DNA from: Ancistrus triradiatus
Lineage: Eukaryota > Chordata > Actinopteri > Siluriformes > Loricariidae
Direction: 5' to 3'
NCBI GenBank assembly: GCA_025084515.1
Contig: JAJAGP010000362.1
Span: 1-64,000 of the forward strand
DNA length: 64,000 nucleotides
Shown: positions 24,704 through 36,996 of the stretch, piece by piece
Position numbering within the stretch: the first letter of the stretch is position 1
How the letters are laid out: every line of letters begins with the position of its first letter
Notes under the pieces: model-generated
Seen by the model: only the letters and a program-made list of their open reading frames with translations
Database searches by the model: none
What the model was told of the DNA's origin: nothing
Program-made: the position numbers and the translations under genes

Positions 24704-27700
24704 CTATTGATAGTATGGTCTATATCGGCCCTGCTCTGGGTGGCGCGGTCCAGGTAGCTGGCCCTGAGGCGGCGGCCCCTGCATACGAGAAGGGTGAGGA
24801 CCTCGTGGTGCGGGCCACATGCCAGGGCTCAGAGCACCAGGCTGGTTGAAGGGTGGGCTCATGGTGCCCTGGTCCTGTGGATGGGAGTTGGGATTAAAGT
24901 GGTGAGGAGGAGGTGCACTGACAGGCGGCGCACCGTGCTGAGACAGAGGAGCAGACATGGGGTGGTTCAGGAATGGTGGAATTTGGCTGATGATATGTCC
25001 AGGAGGTGGAGTAATGGGAGGGGGTCCACCAGACATTGGGGGTGCCTGGTTGTAAACCATGTGGGGACCACCTGAGCCCTGCATGGGGTGGCTGAGAGGA
25101 GGAGGAGGCCCATAATGCTGCTGCTGTGGTGGGGGCATGATGTGGTGAGGGTGGGTCACTACCGCCTGGCCTGGGTGATGGTGCGGGGGCAGACCTGGAG
25201 TGGTCTGAGAGAGGGGTTCCCGTGGTACGGGGAGAGAACTGTTAGAGTCGTCATGGATGGGAACAGTGATGAGGTTGCTGTGTTTACGTGTGGTCAAAGT
25301 GGCTATGCGGAATGTCTCCGGCGGGAGCGCGCGAGATGAGGGGCCCAAGTCTGAGGGAGACGGAGAGGCAGGGGGTGGCTGCCCGTACGGATCGTGGCCT
25401 TGCAGAGGCGGTGGGATCAGAGGGTGGGACTTGGCCAGGTGAGGGGGCGGGGGCAGACGGAAGCGGTCCGGTGGCTCGGAAGTTAAGTTCGGAGTTGGCG
25501 CAGGGTTCGGGTGAGCAGGTTCAGGCCGTGAGGCGCCAGCTTTGCCTGCCCTCATGTGCCGGTGATTTATGTGGGCCTGCAGGTCTCGCTGAGAGAGGTA
25601 GGTGCGCTTGCAGCCTTGCACGATGCTGCACATGAAGAGCGATCCACGCTGGCACTGCTCGATGCGCTGGACTGGATCGGTGCAACTGTATAGTGACAAA
25701 CTGAACTTAGAATTTAGTATAGGAAGTGGAGGCAGCACACAAACATGCAGTTCAGACAGTTACTTAAAACACATAGTTATGTAACACTGACTAGCAAATC
25801 CAAGCAATTATGGGCTAAGGGCCCGCTGAAGGGCCAATGCTGGGTGTGAACTCTTTAGCCTACTGTCTTCAGACCCTTTCACTTCTTGCACGTTTTATTA
25901 TGTTGAGGCCTTGTGTTAAAATAAAAACACAGACAATCCATATCAGAGAAAAAAACCAAGCCATGAGGAGGAAAGAGCCACCTGTAGAGCTCAGAGACTA
26001 GAAACTCCAGGTGGGGTTTCATGTGTCTTTTACTGAGGAGAGGCCCAATAAAGCCCAGATTGGTGGAGTGCTGCAGTGATGGTTGACCTTTAGGAAGTTT
26101 CTCCCATTTGCACACAAGATCTTGAAGCTCAGCAAGAGTGACCATTGGGTTCTTGGTCACCTCTCTTACCAAGGCCCTTCTCACCTGATTACTTACTTAG
26201 TTTGGTGGGTCGGTCAGATCTAAGAAGAGTCCTGGCTGTTCCAAACTTCTTCCCTTTAAGAATTAAAAAATGGGGACTGTGGTAGCCTAGCGGTTAAGGT
26301 ACTGGACTCTGGCCCAGAAGGTCCAGGGTTCAAATCCCATCTCTGCCAAGCTGCCACTGTTGGGTCCTTGAGCAAGACCCTTAACCCACAATTGCTTGGA
26401 TTGTAAGTACCAATTGTAAGGCGTTCTGGATAAGGGTGTCTGCTAAATGCTGTAAACGTAATTGTAAGAATTATGGCGTCCAGTGTGCGCTTGGGAACTT
26501 TCAGCTCAGCAGAATTTTTCTAGTATTCATTCCCTATTATTTTAGTTTTTTCAGTATTGTCTTAATGTTACAACCACAAAGAATTGTTAGCACTAACAAA
26601 AACTACTAAATATTTAACACATTTTTATACAATCAGACAGACCCCAGGATTCCTCATTAATACACATTCTATACATGGCAGCAATGAATTTTTAATAAAC
26701 TAAAATGTTCTTCTGATTGAGCAGTGGTATCCAATTCTTATCTGCAAGCAGAAATGACCACTATCATAAACCTACCAATCTGAGAGGGTGAAGGTAAACA
26801 CAGGCTACCTCAAAGACATGCGAAACCAGCCATTGGTACTTTTCAAGCTATCATTCATGTCATTCAGGGAAGATGAATGAGCTCAAAAGAGAACACAAAC
26901 TAGCACACTTTATATACACAAGAGCTCACAGATGCCCATGATTACCTAGCAGTGCTGTAATCTAAAGGTAGACAAGAATATTACCTTTGCCACCCACAGA
27001 CCAGATCCAGTCCTGCTCTCTTAAAGCTACAAGCTCACAATCTCCAACTGAACAAACTAATGCACAGATACTACAGTGGTGCTTGAAAGTTTGTGAACCC
27101 TTTACAAATTTCTACATTTCTGCATAAATATGACCTAAAACATCATCAGATTTTCACACAAGTCCTAAAAGTAGATAAAGAGAACCCAGTTAAACAAATT
27201 AGGAAACAAATATTATACTTCATCATTTATTTATTGAGGAAAATGATCCAATATTACATATTAATGAGTGGAAAAAGTATGTGAACCTCTAGGATTAGCA
27301 GTTAATTTGAAGGTGAAATTAGAGTCAGGTGTTTTCAATCAATGGGATGACAATCAGGTGTGAGTGGGCCCCCTGTTTTATTTAAAGAACAGGGATCTAG
27401 TCTGCTCTTCACAACATGTTTGTGGCACGAACAAATTAGATTTCTGAGGACCTCAGAAAGAGTTGTTGATGCTCATCAGGCTGGAAAAGGTTACAAAACC
27501 ATGTCTAAAGAGTTTGGACTCCACCAATCCACAGTCAGAAAGAATGAAGGAAATTCAAGACCATCGTTACCCTCCCCAGGAATGGTCGACCAACAAAGAT
27601 CACGAAGCATCATCAAAGAGCAAGGCGTGTAATAGGTCACAAAGGACCCCAGGGTAACTTCTAAGCAACTGAAGGCCCCTCTCACATTGGCTAATGTTAA

Positions 27701-30700
27701 TGTTCATGAGTCCACCATCAGAAGAACACTGAAGAACAATGGTGTGCATGGCAGGGTTGCATGGAGAAAGCCACTGCTCTCCAAAAAGAACATGCTGCTG
27801 GTCTACAGTTTGCTAAAGATCACATGGACAAACCAGAAGGCTATTGGAAAAATGTTTTGTGGATGGATGAGACCAAAATAGAACTTTAGAAACTAGAAGC
27901 GTTATGTTTGGAGAAAGGAAAACACTGCATTCCAGCATAAGAACCTTATCTGTGAAACATGGTGGTGGTAGTATCATGGTTTGGGCCTGTTTTGCTGCAT
28001 GTGGGCCAGGACGGCTTGCCATCATTGATGGAACAATGAATTCTGAATTATATCATAGAATTTTAAAGGAAAATATCAGGACATCTATCCATGAACTGAA
28101 TCTCAAGAGAAGGTGGGTCATGCAGCAAGACAACGACCCTAAGCACACAAGTCGTTCTACCAAAGAATGGTTAAAGAAGAATAAAGTTATCGTTTAACTG
28201 GGTTCTCTTTATCTACTTTTAGGATTTGTGTGAAAATGTGATGATGTTTTAGGTCATATTTATGCAGAAATATAGACAATTCTAAAGGGTTCACAAACTT
28301 TCAAGCACCACTGTAGGAGCCCCAACATATACTGTATAATGGTTTAAGTAAAAGACTTACCCTGGACATGTCTTATCATTCTTCTTTTCATAGAGCAGAG
28401 CACAGTCATAACAGAAAACATGTTTACAGGGAATCTGTTTAAAAATGAGAGACCAAAATTAAAAAGATTCAAAGGACACTGTTAAAAATGTAAAAAGATA
28501 AATTAAAATAAAATTACATTAAACTAGAATTTTCAAATATAAAATACTGATTATATTTTGCCAGTAACTGTAAATAAATCCTTGCACTAGTGATATACCA
28601 AAGTAATCAGATACTTGAGTAATCAGATAATGGGAAACCCCTCCAGGTTTACATGACCCAGGCAATAATCGGGTTTCTACTTTGCAGCCAGCTAATAATC
28701 TCACAGACAGATGTGACGTAACTTCAGTGTTTAATATTAAATAATGAAATTCTTCATTTTCTTGAGTATATATTGTTTCAGAATCTGCAGAACTCAGCAA
28801 TCTGATTATGATGTGCATGTAAGCACACTCAGTGTTATTAAATAATTAAAATTTGTAATTAAATAAATAGTTAATCATTCTCATTGTTATTACAACTAAA
28901 ACTACTCTTAATTGTTCGTCAGACTTTCTCCCTCTCTTACACGTCCCTGACAGTACCTTGCAATATGATCCCATTAATCAGCATATTGATTCCTCTCCCC
29001 TCTCCCACAATTCCTGAATTACCTAACATACTCTTTTTTGAAGCCACATGTATTTAAACAGCATTTGTAGTAGAGAGCCCATGAACAGGAAAACCCGTAG
29101 ACAGAAAGGCATTTATGAGCAAGCTTTTGGAAGGGCTCTCACACAACAAAGCTTCATGTGCTCGCTTCACTGTTCCTCCTTCGTAAACTCATGTTTTGAG
29201 TGTCCTCGCATACTACAGATAAGATCCTTTTTAAACAGCACACACATGCTCTCACAGTAAGACAAGTGCAAAGCTTTGCTCCCTAACACGGTGTTTGTTA
29301 ACTGTCTGCATTCATCACTGGTCTCTGGTCCGATTTGAACCTTTACTCGGTCAAAACATTTGTTCTTTGCTCTGGTGGTCAAATTTGCAGTGCATCTCTT
29401 ATCTTGTTCATGTTACAGTCATAAGGCAAAACAGAAACTAAGTTTGCAACTTCTAGACAGAGAGCCTATGCTTGTTTCACTGTACAACAGTCTTACCATC
29501 CGTCCATATATCTTTATGGGCAGGCCACATTTGTCACAGAAATGAACTGGAATGTCATCTTTCTTTCCAACCAGGTTGAGCTACAGATATACAAAGAGGC
29601 GAATTACAAAACTGGACATTTAATGTTTATAACTGTGCTTACACTTCAACACTGACAAATAATGAGTAATACAGTGGTGTCATTACTCACAAAGCGTTTT
29701 CAACCTCCCTGATTTCCTATGTTTTTGCATGTTTGTCACACTTAAGTGTTTCGGAACATCAAACCAATTTAAATATTAGTCAAAGACAACACAAGTAAAC
29801 ACAAAATGCAGTTTTTAAATGAAGGTGTTTATTATTAAGGGAGAACAAAATCCAAACCTACATGGCCCTGTGTGAAAAAGTGATTGCCCCCTAAACCTAA
29901 TAACTGGTTGGGCCACCCTTAGCAGCAACAACTGCACCGTAGCATTTGCGATAACTTGCAATGAGTCTTTTACAGCGTTGTGGAGGAATTTTAGCCACTT
30001 ATCTTTGCAATTATTGTAATTCAGCCACACTGGAGGGTTTTCAAGCATGAACGGCCTTTTTAAGGTCATGCCACAGCATCTCAATAAGATTCAGGTCAGG
30101 ACTTTGACCAAGTCACTCTAAAGTCTTCATTTTGTTTTTCTTCAGCCATTCAGAGGTGGAATTGCTGGTGTGTTTTGGATCATTGTCCTGCTGCAGAACC
30201 CAAGTTCATTTCAGCTTGAGGTCACGAACAGATGGCCGGACTCCTTCAGGAATTTTTGGTAGACAGCAGAATTCATAGTTCCATTTATCACAGCAAGTCT
30301 TCCAGGTCTTGAAGCAGCAAAACAGCCCCAGACCATCACACTACCACCACCATATTTTACTCTTGACATAATGTTCCTTTTCTGAAATGCTGTGTTACTT
30401 TGACACCAGATGTAATGGGACACACACCTTCCAAAGAGTTCAACTTTTGTCTCGTCAGTCCAAAGAATGTTTTCCCAAAAGTCTTGGGGATCATCAAGAT
30501 GTGTTCTGGAAAAATTGAGACGAGCTTTAATGTTCTTTCTGCTCAGCAGTGGTTTTCGTCTTGGAACTCTGCTATGCATGCCATTTTTGCCCAGTCTCTT
30601 TCTTACGGTGGAGGCATGAACAGTAACCTTAACTGAGGCAAGTGAGGCCTGCAGTTCTTTGGATGTTGTTGTGGGGTCTTTTGTGACCTCTTATACGAGT

Positions 30701-33700
30701 CGTCGCTCCACTCTTGGGGTAATTTTGGTTGGCTGGCCACTCCTGGGAAGGTTCACCACTGTTCCATGTCTTCGCTATTTGTGGATAATGGCTCTCACTG
30801 TGCTTTGCTGGAGTCTGAAAGCTTTAGAAGTGGCTTTATAACCCTTTCCAGACTGGTAGATCTCAATTACTTTCTTCCTCAATTGTTCCTGAAGTTCTTT
30901 GGATGTCGGCATGATGTGTAGCTTTTAAGGATCTTTTGGTGTACTTCATTTTGTCAGGCAGGTCCTATTTAAGTGATGTCCTGACTGACAACAGGTGTGG
31001 CAATAATCAGGCCTGGGTGTGGCTAGAGAAAGTGAACTCAGGTGTGATAAACCATAGTTAAGTTATGTTTTAAAACTGTGGGCAATCACTTTTTCACACA
31101 GGGCCATGTAGGTTTGGATTTTTTTCTCCCTTAATAATAAACACCTTCATTTTAAAACTGCATTTTGTGTTTACTTGTGCTGTCGTTGACTAAAATTTAA
31201 ATTGGTTTGATGTTCCAAAACACTTAAGTATGACAAATATCCAAAAAAAAAAAAAGGAAATCAAGAAGGGGGCAAACACTTTTTCACACCACTGTATTAA
31301 CTTGCAGTGTTCAAGCAATAATTTCCCATATTGCATCCATTGACAGATTTGCCATGAAACAAATGAAAAGGATTTATATAAAAGTTTATATTCTGCTATT
31401 CCATCTGTTTCTCTACATACTCTGTTCTCTGATGGCCAGGACCCCCACAGGACCAATACAGATCAGGTACTCTTTGGGTGGCTCAGCACTGTAGTGACAC
31501 TGATATGGTGGTGTGTTAGTGCTTGTTGCACTGGTATGAGTGGATCAGACACCTCAGTGCTACTGCTGGACTGAAAATTCTCCATCACCAAAAATGTCCA
31601 GCCACCAGCATCCCTTTAGCAGAGTTTTGCGAGTACTGATGAAGGATGAGAGGATAACAAACTGTGCAACAGCAGATGAGATATTGTCTCTGACTTTATA
31701 GCTATAAGGTGGAGCAATAAGGTAAAACTCCAGCAGCACTTCTGTATCTGATTTAATTGTACCAGCTCAACACACACTAAAACAGCACCACCACATCATT
31801 GTCACTGCAGCGCTGAGAATGACCTTCCATCCAAACAGTACCTGATCTGTAGTGGTCCTGTGGGAGTGTCCTGACCATTAGAGAACAGAGTTAAGGGGAG
31901 TAATGTATATAAAGAACCAGATGGACTACAGTCTGTAATTCTATATATAGAAAATATATAGGTAGCAGCTACAGCAGTTACCTTAAAGTCCCAGAATAAG
32001 GACTGTGGGAACCTCCGCTGGTTTCCATATGCATCTCCAAATTTGCACTCAAACCTCTCTTCCTTCTTACAGGTGTACGGCTCTATAAAACAAGGGTTCA
32101 ACAAGTGTAATTATAACTCATTACCATTCAAAACTAACGGAAAATTATGCATTTATTCTTATATGTGACATCTACCTGCTTCACTTTGACCATTGAAAGG
32201 TAGTCTTGCAGTGGGCTGTTGTGATCGAACCGTAGGCTTGCTTCTGACAGTCTGTTTGGAAAGTAACTTGATGGGAATCCGCCGACGAACATCAAGGCCA
32301 CCAAACACTCCTGAACCATCAGTTCCCTGAAGATCGTCTACTGCATATACACAAAACAAATCATTAGCAGTGTACAAAACAAGTTATTTGTAATATGACA
32401 GTGTATGACATAAAACACAATATGACAATATGACATAAAACACACAAATTTCCTATGTTCACAACTACATTTTACGTGGTAAAGTTTAGTTTGCATAGAA
32501 CAGTCCCAATGAAAACTGCTAGCTACATAAATCTAGTCAAGTAGGTTTTTATTGTTATCCCAACCATAAACAACCCCAAATCAGAAAAAGTTGGGACCGT
32601 ATAGAAAATGCAAATAAAAAGGCACACAGTGTTTCTTACATTTATTTTGACTTCATTGCAGACAGTAGGAACCCAACATATTTCATGTTTTTACATTTAC
32701 AGCATTTAGCAGACGCCCTTATCCAGACCGACTTACAACTGATACAATCTTACAATCCAAGCAATTGTGGGTTAAGGGTCTTGCTCAAGGACTCAACAGT
32801 GGCAGCTTGGCAGGAGTGGGATTTGAAACCTGGACGTTCTGGTCCATAGTCCAGTACCTTAACCACTAGGCCACCACAGTTCCATTTTTGTCTGGTCAAC
32901 TCCATTTCACTTGTTTATGTATTTAAATTCCTGCATTTCAGGCCTGCAACACACTTCTACTACGAAAGAAAAAAAAAAAAATAATAATAATAATAATAAT
33001 AATAATGGTGTGATTTCAAACAAGTGATGTCAACAGGTGATTATAATAATGATTTGGTTCAAAAGCAGCATCCACAAAAGGTTGAGTCTTTAAGAAGCAA
33101 AAGAAGCAAATGTGGGTCCAGTTTGCTAACAAATGCAATTAAAAAAAATATTAAAATGTTTCAAATCAGTGTTCTTCGAAGAAAGCTTGGAAGGCATCTG
33201 CATATTTCTCAGTTTGCAGTGCATAATATAATTAAACAATTAAAGGAATCTGGAGGAATTTCAGTGCATAAAGGGCAAGAGTGTAAGCCTAAACTGAACA
33301 CCCTTGATCTGTGATCGCTCAGATGGCACTGCATCAAGAACCATTTTTCATCAATAGCTGGTATAACCACATGAGCAAGGGACTACTTTGGCAAGCAATC
33401 TTTTGTCAAGCACTACAATACGGAATTCCATTCACAAATGCCACTGAAAACATTGCTGTGAAAAAAAAGAAGCCTTATGTTAACCATGTCCAGAGGCAGC
33501 GTCCAGTTCTCTGGGCTCGGATAGACTGTGGAAACGTGCATTGTGGTCACATGAATCAATATTCCAGACCTTTTTTTGGAAACAAATGGACACTGTATGT
33601 ACCAGACCAAAGACAAATGCAAAGGGCCATTCTACTTTACACTTCTGTGATGGCAGCATTAATGCAGAAAAGTACATTGAGATGTCAGAGCAACTTATGC

Positions 33701-34656
33701 TGCCTTCAAGGCAACATCTTTTCCACTGACGTCCATGCATTATTCTACAAGTTTTTTTTTTTTTTTTTTACAAACAAGCATTGTTTCAAAGCAAGCGTAG
33801 GGAAACAGTGGTAAAGAAAAACTTCCTAAATGAAGAAACCCTGGGAAGACCAAAAATGGACCAAACCTCCTTGGGCAGTCTAGATGTATAGGCAGCTGCT
33901 ATAAATGGCTGTTCCTTATTGCCTGGGTCCGAACCATGCATGGGGCTTGCAAAACCAGCTATGAAAGTGTCATATTGAGAATCAAGTGTTCTACTGCCAC
34001 TGTTTGTTAGGACCTTGTCAGCAGTGAGTGTGGCTGAAATAAGAGATATCCCATTAGAAGAGGTGTTTGCATAATTTTTGCAATATTGTGCATCACCCAT
34101 CCCATTTTACCCAGTCTAAGGAAGAGTCTCCATGCTTTCAGTAGAGATGCTTCACGAGCGCTGTGCACATAAAACAGAGAATACAGGACCGAATACGCCT
34201 GCACAGTAATCCGACAGACTGGAACTGAAGATGCGTTTAGTCTCGTACTTTAACGGTTCTCCGTACACATTATTAAAGCGAAATACTTCGCCCGTGTGGC
34301 TGTTTCACTCCTCGTAGGCGCTTATTCAGAACTTCCTCGATTTACACGGAGGTAAAAAAAAAAGACAAAGATTTTTTGTTTATGTAGTCGAAAATAAAGC
34401 TAATAGTTTGCAGAGGTATTTATTCATCCTATTCTGACATAACACAAAATAACCGCAGGCTTCCCGGCTAGCTTAGCTGAATGGCGCAGGAAAAATCGAT
34501 ATACCCTAATATAAAGAAAACTAAGCCACACGCTTGTCAGATGTGTTTTATCCTTTAACGGCAGCATTTAAAACAGTTATTATAAACTTCAAACACCCCA
34601 CCTGTTACAATAAACCGTTTTGATTTAGCAGCATATTGCTTACCATTTTGGTCCAT
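24704..34656 (-). CDS. cbll1: cbll1 / Hakai E3 ubiquitin-protein ligase, complete gene
   Basis: Hakai is a RING-type E3 that ubiquitinates tyrosine-phosphorylated E-cadherin and is a component of the nuclear m6A methyltransferase complex. Coding exons (minus): 34644-34656, 32176-32340, 31982-32082, 29497-29580, 28361-28434 and 24704-25685. All have GT donors and AG acceptors, and the sum is 1419 nt = 472 residues plus stop, in frame (human about 491). RING ligands are Cys108, Cys111, Cys124, His126, Cys129, Cys132, Cys144 and Cys147 (HFCDKCGLPIK, IPCKHVFCYDC, CPGC). The Hakai-specific zinc region has Cys165, Cys171, His184 and His189 (CSIVQGCKRTYL...AHINHRH). A long Pro/His-rich tail ends RYRPYYQ. 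The start MDQNVDDLQGTDGSG aligns with the mammalian N-terminus. An ATG 12 bases upstream in the same frame would add MRGV. The introns contain two large Tc1 copies, SINEs and a foldback repeat. The gene looks intact and functional. Confidence 0.96.
26271..26465 (+). repeat. V-SINE-like tRNA-derived SINE (best copy)
   Basis: In cbll1 intron 5. It has an A-box 'tggtagcctagcggttaag', a B-box 'ccagggttcaaatcccat', a central 'gggtccttgagcaagaccctt' and a tail 'ctggataagggtgtctgctaaatg'. It is the best preserved of the seven copies. Confidence 0.85.
27074..28313 (+). mobile_element. Tc1-like transposon, family 2, end-to-end copy with dead transposase
   Basis: Both termini are present (CAGTGGTGCTTGAAAG at the left and its inverse AAGCACCACTG at the right), each flanked by TA, the Tc1 target duplication. 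The plus-strand transposase is readable in pieces: HTH region at 27440-27640, KNNGVHGRVAWRKPLLSKKN at about 27740, WMDETKIE-like first catalytic Asp near 27865 (frameshifted), and QQDNDPKHTSRSTKEW near 28120. The sequence then runs straight into the right terminal repeat, so the PDLNPIE segment with the third acidic catalytic residue is deleted. It sits in cbll1 intron 5, on the opposite strand to the gene. Confidence 0.93.
29672..31294 (-). mobile_element. Tc1-like transposon, family 4, full length
   Basis: A 1.62 kb element with TA on both sides and long inverted terminal repeats of roughly 220 bases (outer CAGTGGTGTGAAAAAG at the right, diverged at the left; inner 'ttcacacagggccatgtagg' on both sides). 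The minus-strand transposase starts MPTSKELQEQLRKKV at 30912 and is open for most of its N-terminal half. Two in-frame stops interrupt it, one TAG (a Trp-like position after IIHK) and one TAA after the RVERRLV stretch. The first catalytic region WTDETKVELFG is intact; the 3' part is frameshifted. It lies in cbll1 intron 3. A C-terminal half copy is at 35086-35565. Confidence 0.93.
31396..31940. repeat. Foldback (palindromic) repeat, copy 1
   Basis: The left arm 'ctctgttctctgatggccagg...acagatcaggtact' (31419-31470) is repeated in inverse at the right end (31830-31890), and the arms continue outward to 'ctacagtctgtaatt'. Related copies lie at 38235-38804 and 45432-45768. It has no coding capacity and looks like a non-autonomous DNA element. 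It abuts cbll1 exon 3. Confidence 0.8.
32692..32883 (-). repeat. V-SINE-like SINE
   Basis: Reverse-oriented full copy in cbll1 intron 1, from the tail 'agcatttagcagacgccctt' to the head 'ccttaaccactaggccacca'. Confidence 0.85.
32981..33006. repeat. A-run followed by (AAT)n microsatellite
   Basis: A poly-A stretch grades into about eight AAT units, in cbll1 intron 1. Confidence 0.9.
33145..33740 (+). mobile_element. Tc1-like fossil (family 5)
   Basis: Plus-strand pieces match Tc1 transposase order. An HTH piece (QFAVHNIIKQLKESGGISVH) is followed by a KKKPYVNHVQRQRPVLWARI piece, 'NKWTLYVPDQ', then FCDGSINAEKYIE near 33650 and MLPSRQHLF near 33700. There are frameshifts, and internal material is deleted around both catalytic motifs. 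The right part stops at a poly-T run. Confidence 0.7.
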
Positions 34657-34715
34657 GACTCCGCGCATGGCATTCTGGGGACGCGGTAGATCTGCATGAC
34701 GTCATCATTGTGCAA
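34657..34715 (-). promoter_or_regulatory. cbll1: cbll1 promoter / 5'UTR motifs (CRE, ZNF143-like)
   Basis: A palindromic CRE, TGACGTCA, lies at 34697-34704, 41 bases upstream of the ATG. CCCAGAATGCC (minus strand, around 34669-34679) matches the core of the ZNF143/THAP11 element common at vertebrate housekeeping promoters. It overlaps the upstream in-frame ATG. No TATA box was seen. Confidence 0.5.
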
Positions 34716-34798
34716 CGATTGTACACACTTTTAATTACACACAAAAATGCACAAATACAAGACACTGTGCGGCATACAATATAAGCCATTGGATTTTA

Positions 34799-34807
34799 AT
34801 ATATATG

Positions 34808-34844
<37 letters not shown>
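34799..34844. repeat. (TA)n microsatellite
   Basis: A long TA dinucleotide run just upstream of the cbll1 promoter. Confidence 0.95.
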
Positions 34845-34850
<6 letters not shown>

Positions 34851-36996
34851 TTCAATCAACATAGCAAAACATGAACCCTCCACAGAAGATATATTATTCT
34901 TAAACAAAACCATAACGTTTCAAACAGTTAATGACCTTCATAATATCTTGTTCAATGTCTCAAAGAATGTATATATTTCCAAGTCCGAAAGTATGCATTT
35001 TTTTAAAGAATTCTGCATTATCAGAATAATATTTAGGTAGTATTATAATTATCACTGAAATTGAATAAAAACTCATCAGCAAGTTCACCTCTGAATGGCT
35101 GAAGAAAAACAAAATGAAGACTTTGGAGTGGCCTAGTCAAAGTCCTGACCTGAATGCTATTGAGATGCTGTGGCATGAGCTTAAAAAGGCCGTTCATGAT
35201 CGCAAACCTCCAATGTGGCTGAATTACAACAATTCTGCAAAGATGAGTGGCCAAAATTCCTCCACAACGCTGTAAAAGACTCATTGCAAGTTATCGCAAA
35301 CGCTTGGTTGCAGTTGTTGCTGCTAAGGGTGGCCCAACCAGTTATTAGGTTTAGGGGGCAATCACTTTTTCACACAGGGCCATGTAGGTTTGGATTTTTT
35401 TCTCCCTTAATAATGAACACCTTCATTAAAATCTGCATTTTGTGTTTACTTGTGTTGTCTTTGACTAATATTTAAATTGGTTTGATGTTACGAAACACTT
35501 AAGTGTGACAAACATGCAAAAAAATTGCAAATCAGGAAAGGGGAAAGCACCTTTTCACACCATTGTATAATCAGCTATCAAACTGAAGTGTATTTAGAGA
35601 CAGCTTTCTCCAGTTTCTCCATATACCTTGTTATATAACAATAACAAATGATTCATTTGTGCTTCTGAAGGAGACAACAAACTTAGTATTACTGGGAAGG
35701 AATGAAAGTGAAGGGATAAGTATGCTCTGGACAGAACATCAGTCCAACACAGAGTCAGCAGGGGTCACCGTTACAGTAGGTGATCCCTGCACAAGCCTCC
35801 CGTTTCACAGACGCTGGCCAAGCATGTTAGAGCCTGTGCTACCTAAGCGTAACAATAAACTACCAGGAATTAAATCTGTTCTACACAGACTCTGTCTACG
35901 GAGACACAATGGGGGTATTGGAAGGGCAGCTCTAGGTAAGGACTAATGGTGCATTTGACTAAAGCTCAGAACTCAAAATTTCTAACCTCTGAGATGGAAA
36001 ATTATAAGAACACACAGCCTCAACTGGGAATTCCTACCTGGAGAAGAAACACCAACTCCAAAACCAGCAAGTTACGTAATATGTAGACTAGACATCAGTT
36101 TATATGCTTTTAGTGCTCAGATAGGGCAAAATAAACAAGGTTCCTATGAAAACATCAGGTCTTCTCACTTTGTTGTACTTTCTTTAAAGTTCCGACTTCC
36201 TTATTCCAAGGTAAATTGTAACGCACCATAAAACACAATGCTCCTTGTTTTCCGGGCTCTATTCTATGAACACGAGTCACAAAAAAGCCAGACTAGGATT
36301 TAAGAACATAATGACTGGTTTACTACAAACGACGTAATTTCTTCTGTATTTACAATATACGATTTTCCTAACAAACATGGACAAATCAAAAACAACCAGC
36401 AAGGAATATTTTCACCATCACTTTCAGTACAAATATTATAATTCATTACAGATGCATAATTTTAAACAGTCAAAAGTCCCTAGCATGGATTTACCATAAC
36501 AATCTACAAATTGTAGCAACACAATGCAAGTACGATGGTGTGTTAACGTCGAATATATTACAAGGGGCCAGTTTTGTAAGCAGGTTGAAAATCGGAAAGG
36601 AAATTAGGCTGTTTTAATAGTTTAAAACCAGGCTTACTAATCTTTGTTTGGAAATCTGGTTCAGATCAATGCAATCTTTACAATGTCCACAAAAATAAAA
36701 AAAGAAAGGTTATTTAACAATTTAACATATTCAAGCCCACCCTTAAACTTGCTATAATGTTAAATGCTCATTATGAATAACTGTGGGCTGCCTTTTCATT
36801 GTTTTCATATAACTAAGACCAACACTCCAAAAATGTTTTGATCATATTTCAAAGCTGTCACATGGTCTTTCCTTTTTCCTATTTAAGTTTCACTATTTAA
36901 AACTGTACTTTTTGTGAAACAGTTCCAAAATAATGATAATAAACAATTAGACCACACTACCAGACTTCCAATTAAACCTCTGGAGCGTAATTTACT
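34845..36996. other. Intergenic region between the SANT-like gene and cbll1
   Basis: Apart from the truncated Tc1 copy at 35086-35565 I saw no gene. 35570-36990 is AT-rich unique sequence that probably includes the 3'UTR of the SANT-like gene (possible ATTAAA signal on the minus strand near 36613). Confidence 0.6.
35086..35565 (+). mobile_element. Tc1-like family 4, 3' half
   Basis: It begins inside the transposase (WLKKNKMKTLEWPSQSPDLN..IEMLWHEL, with the third catalytic Glu) and runs through the complete right terminal repeat to CACACCATTG plus TA. The 5' half is missing. Confidence 0.88.

Noticed and set aside
25686..25738. Start of the last cbll1 exon as an independent ORF with its own Met
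   Set aside because: The extra residues lie upstream of a perfect splice acceptor; joining to the RING exon restores CPGC and the frame.
26271..26340. tRNA gene
   Set aside because: A- and B-box-like sequences are present, but no cloverleaf can be formed and the unit recurs seven times with a LINE-like tail: a tRNA-derived SINE.
33311..33814. 167-residue plus-strand frame as a novel gene
   Set aside because: It contains Tc1 transposase fragments in shifting frames and runs into a poly-T tract; a fossil transposon.
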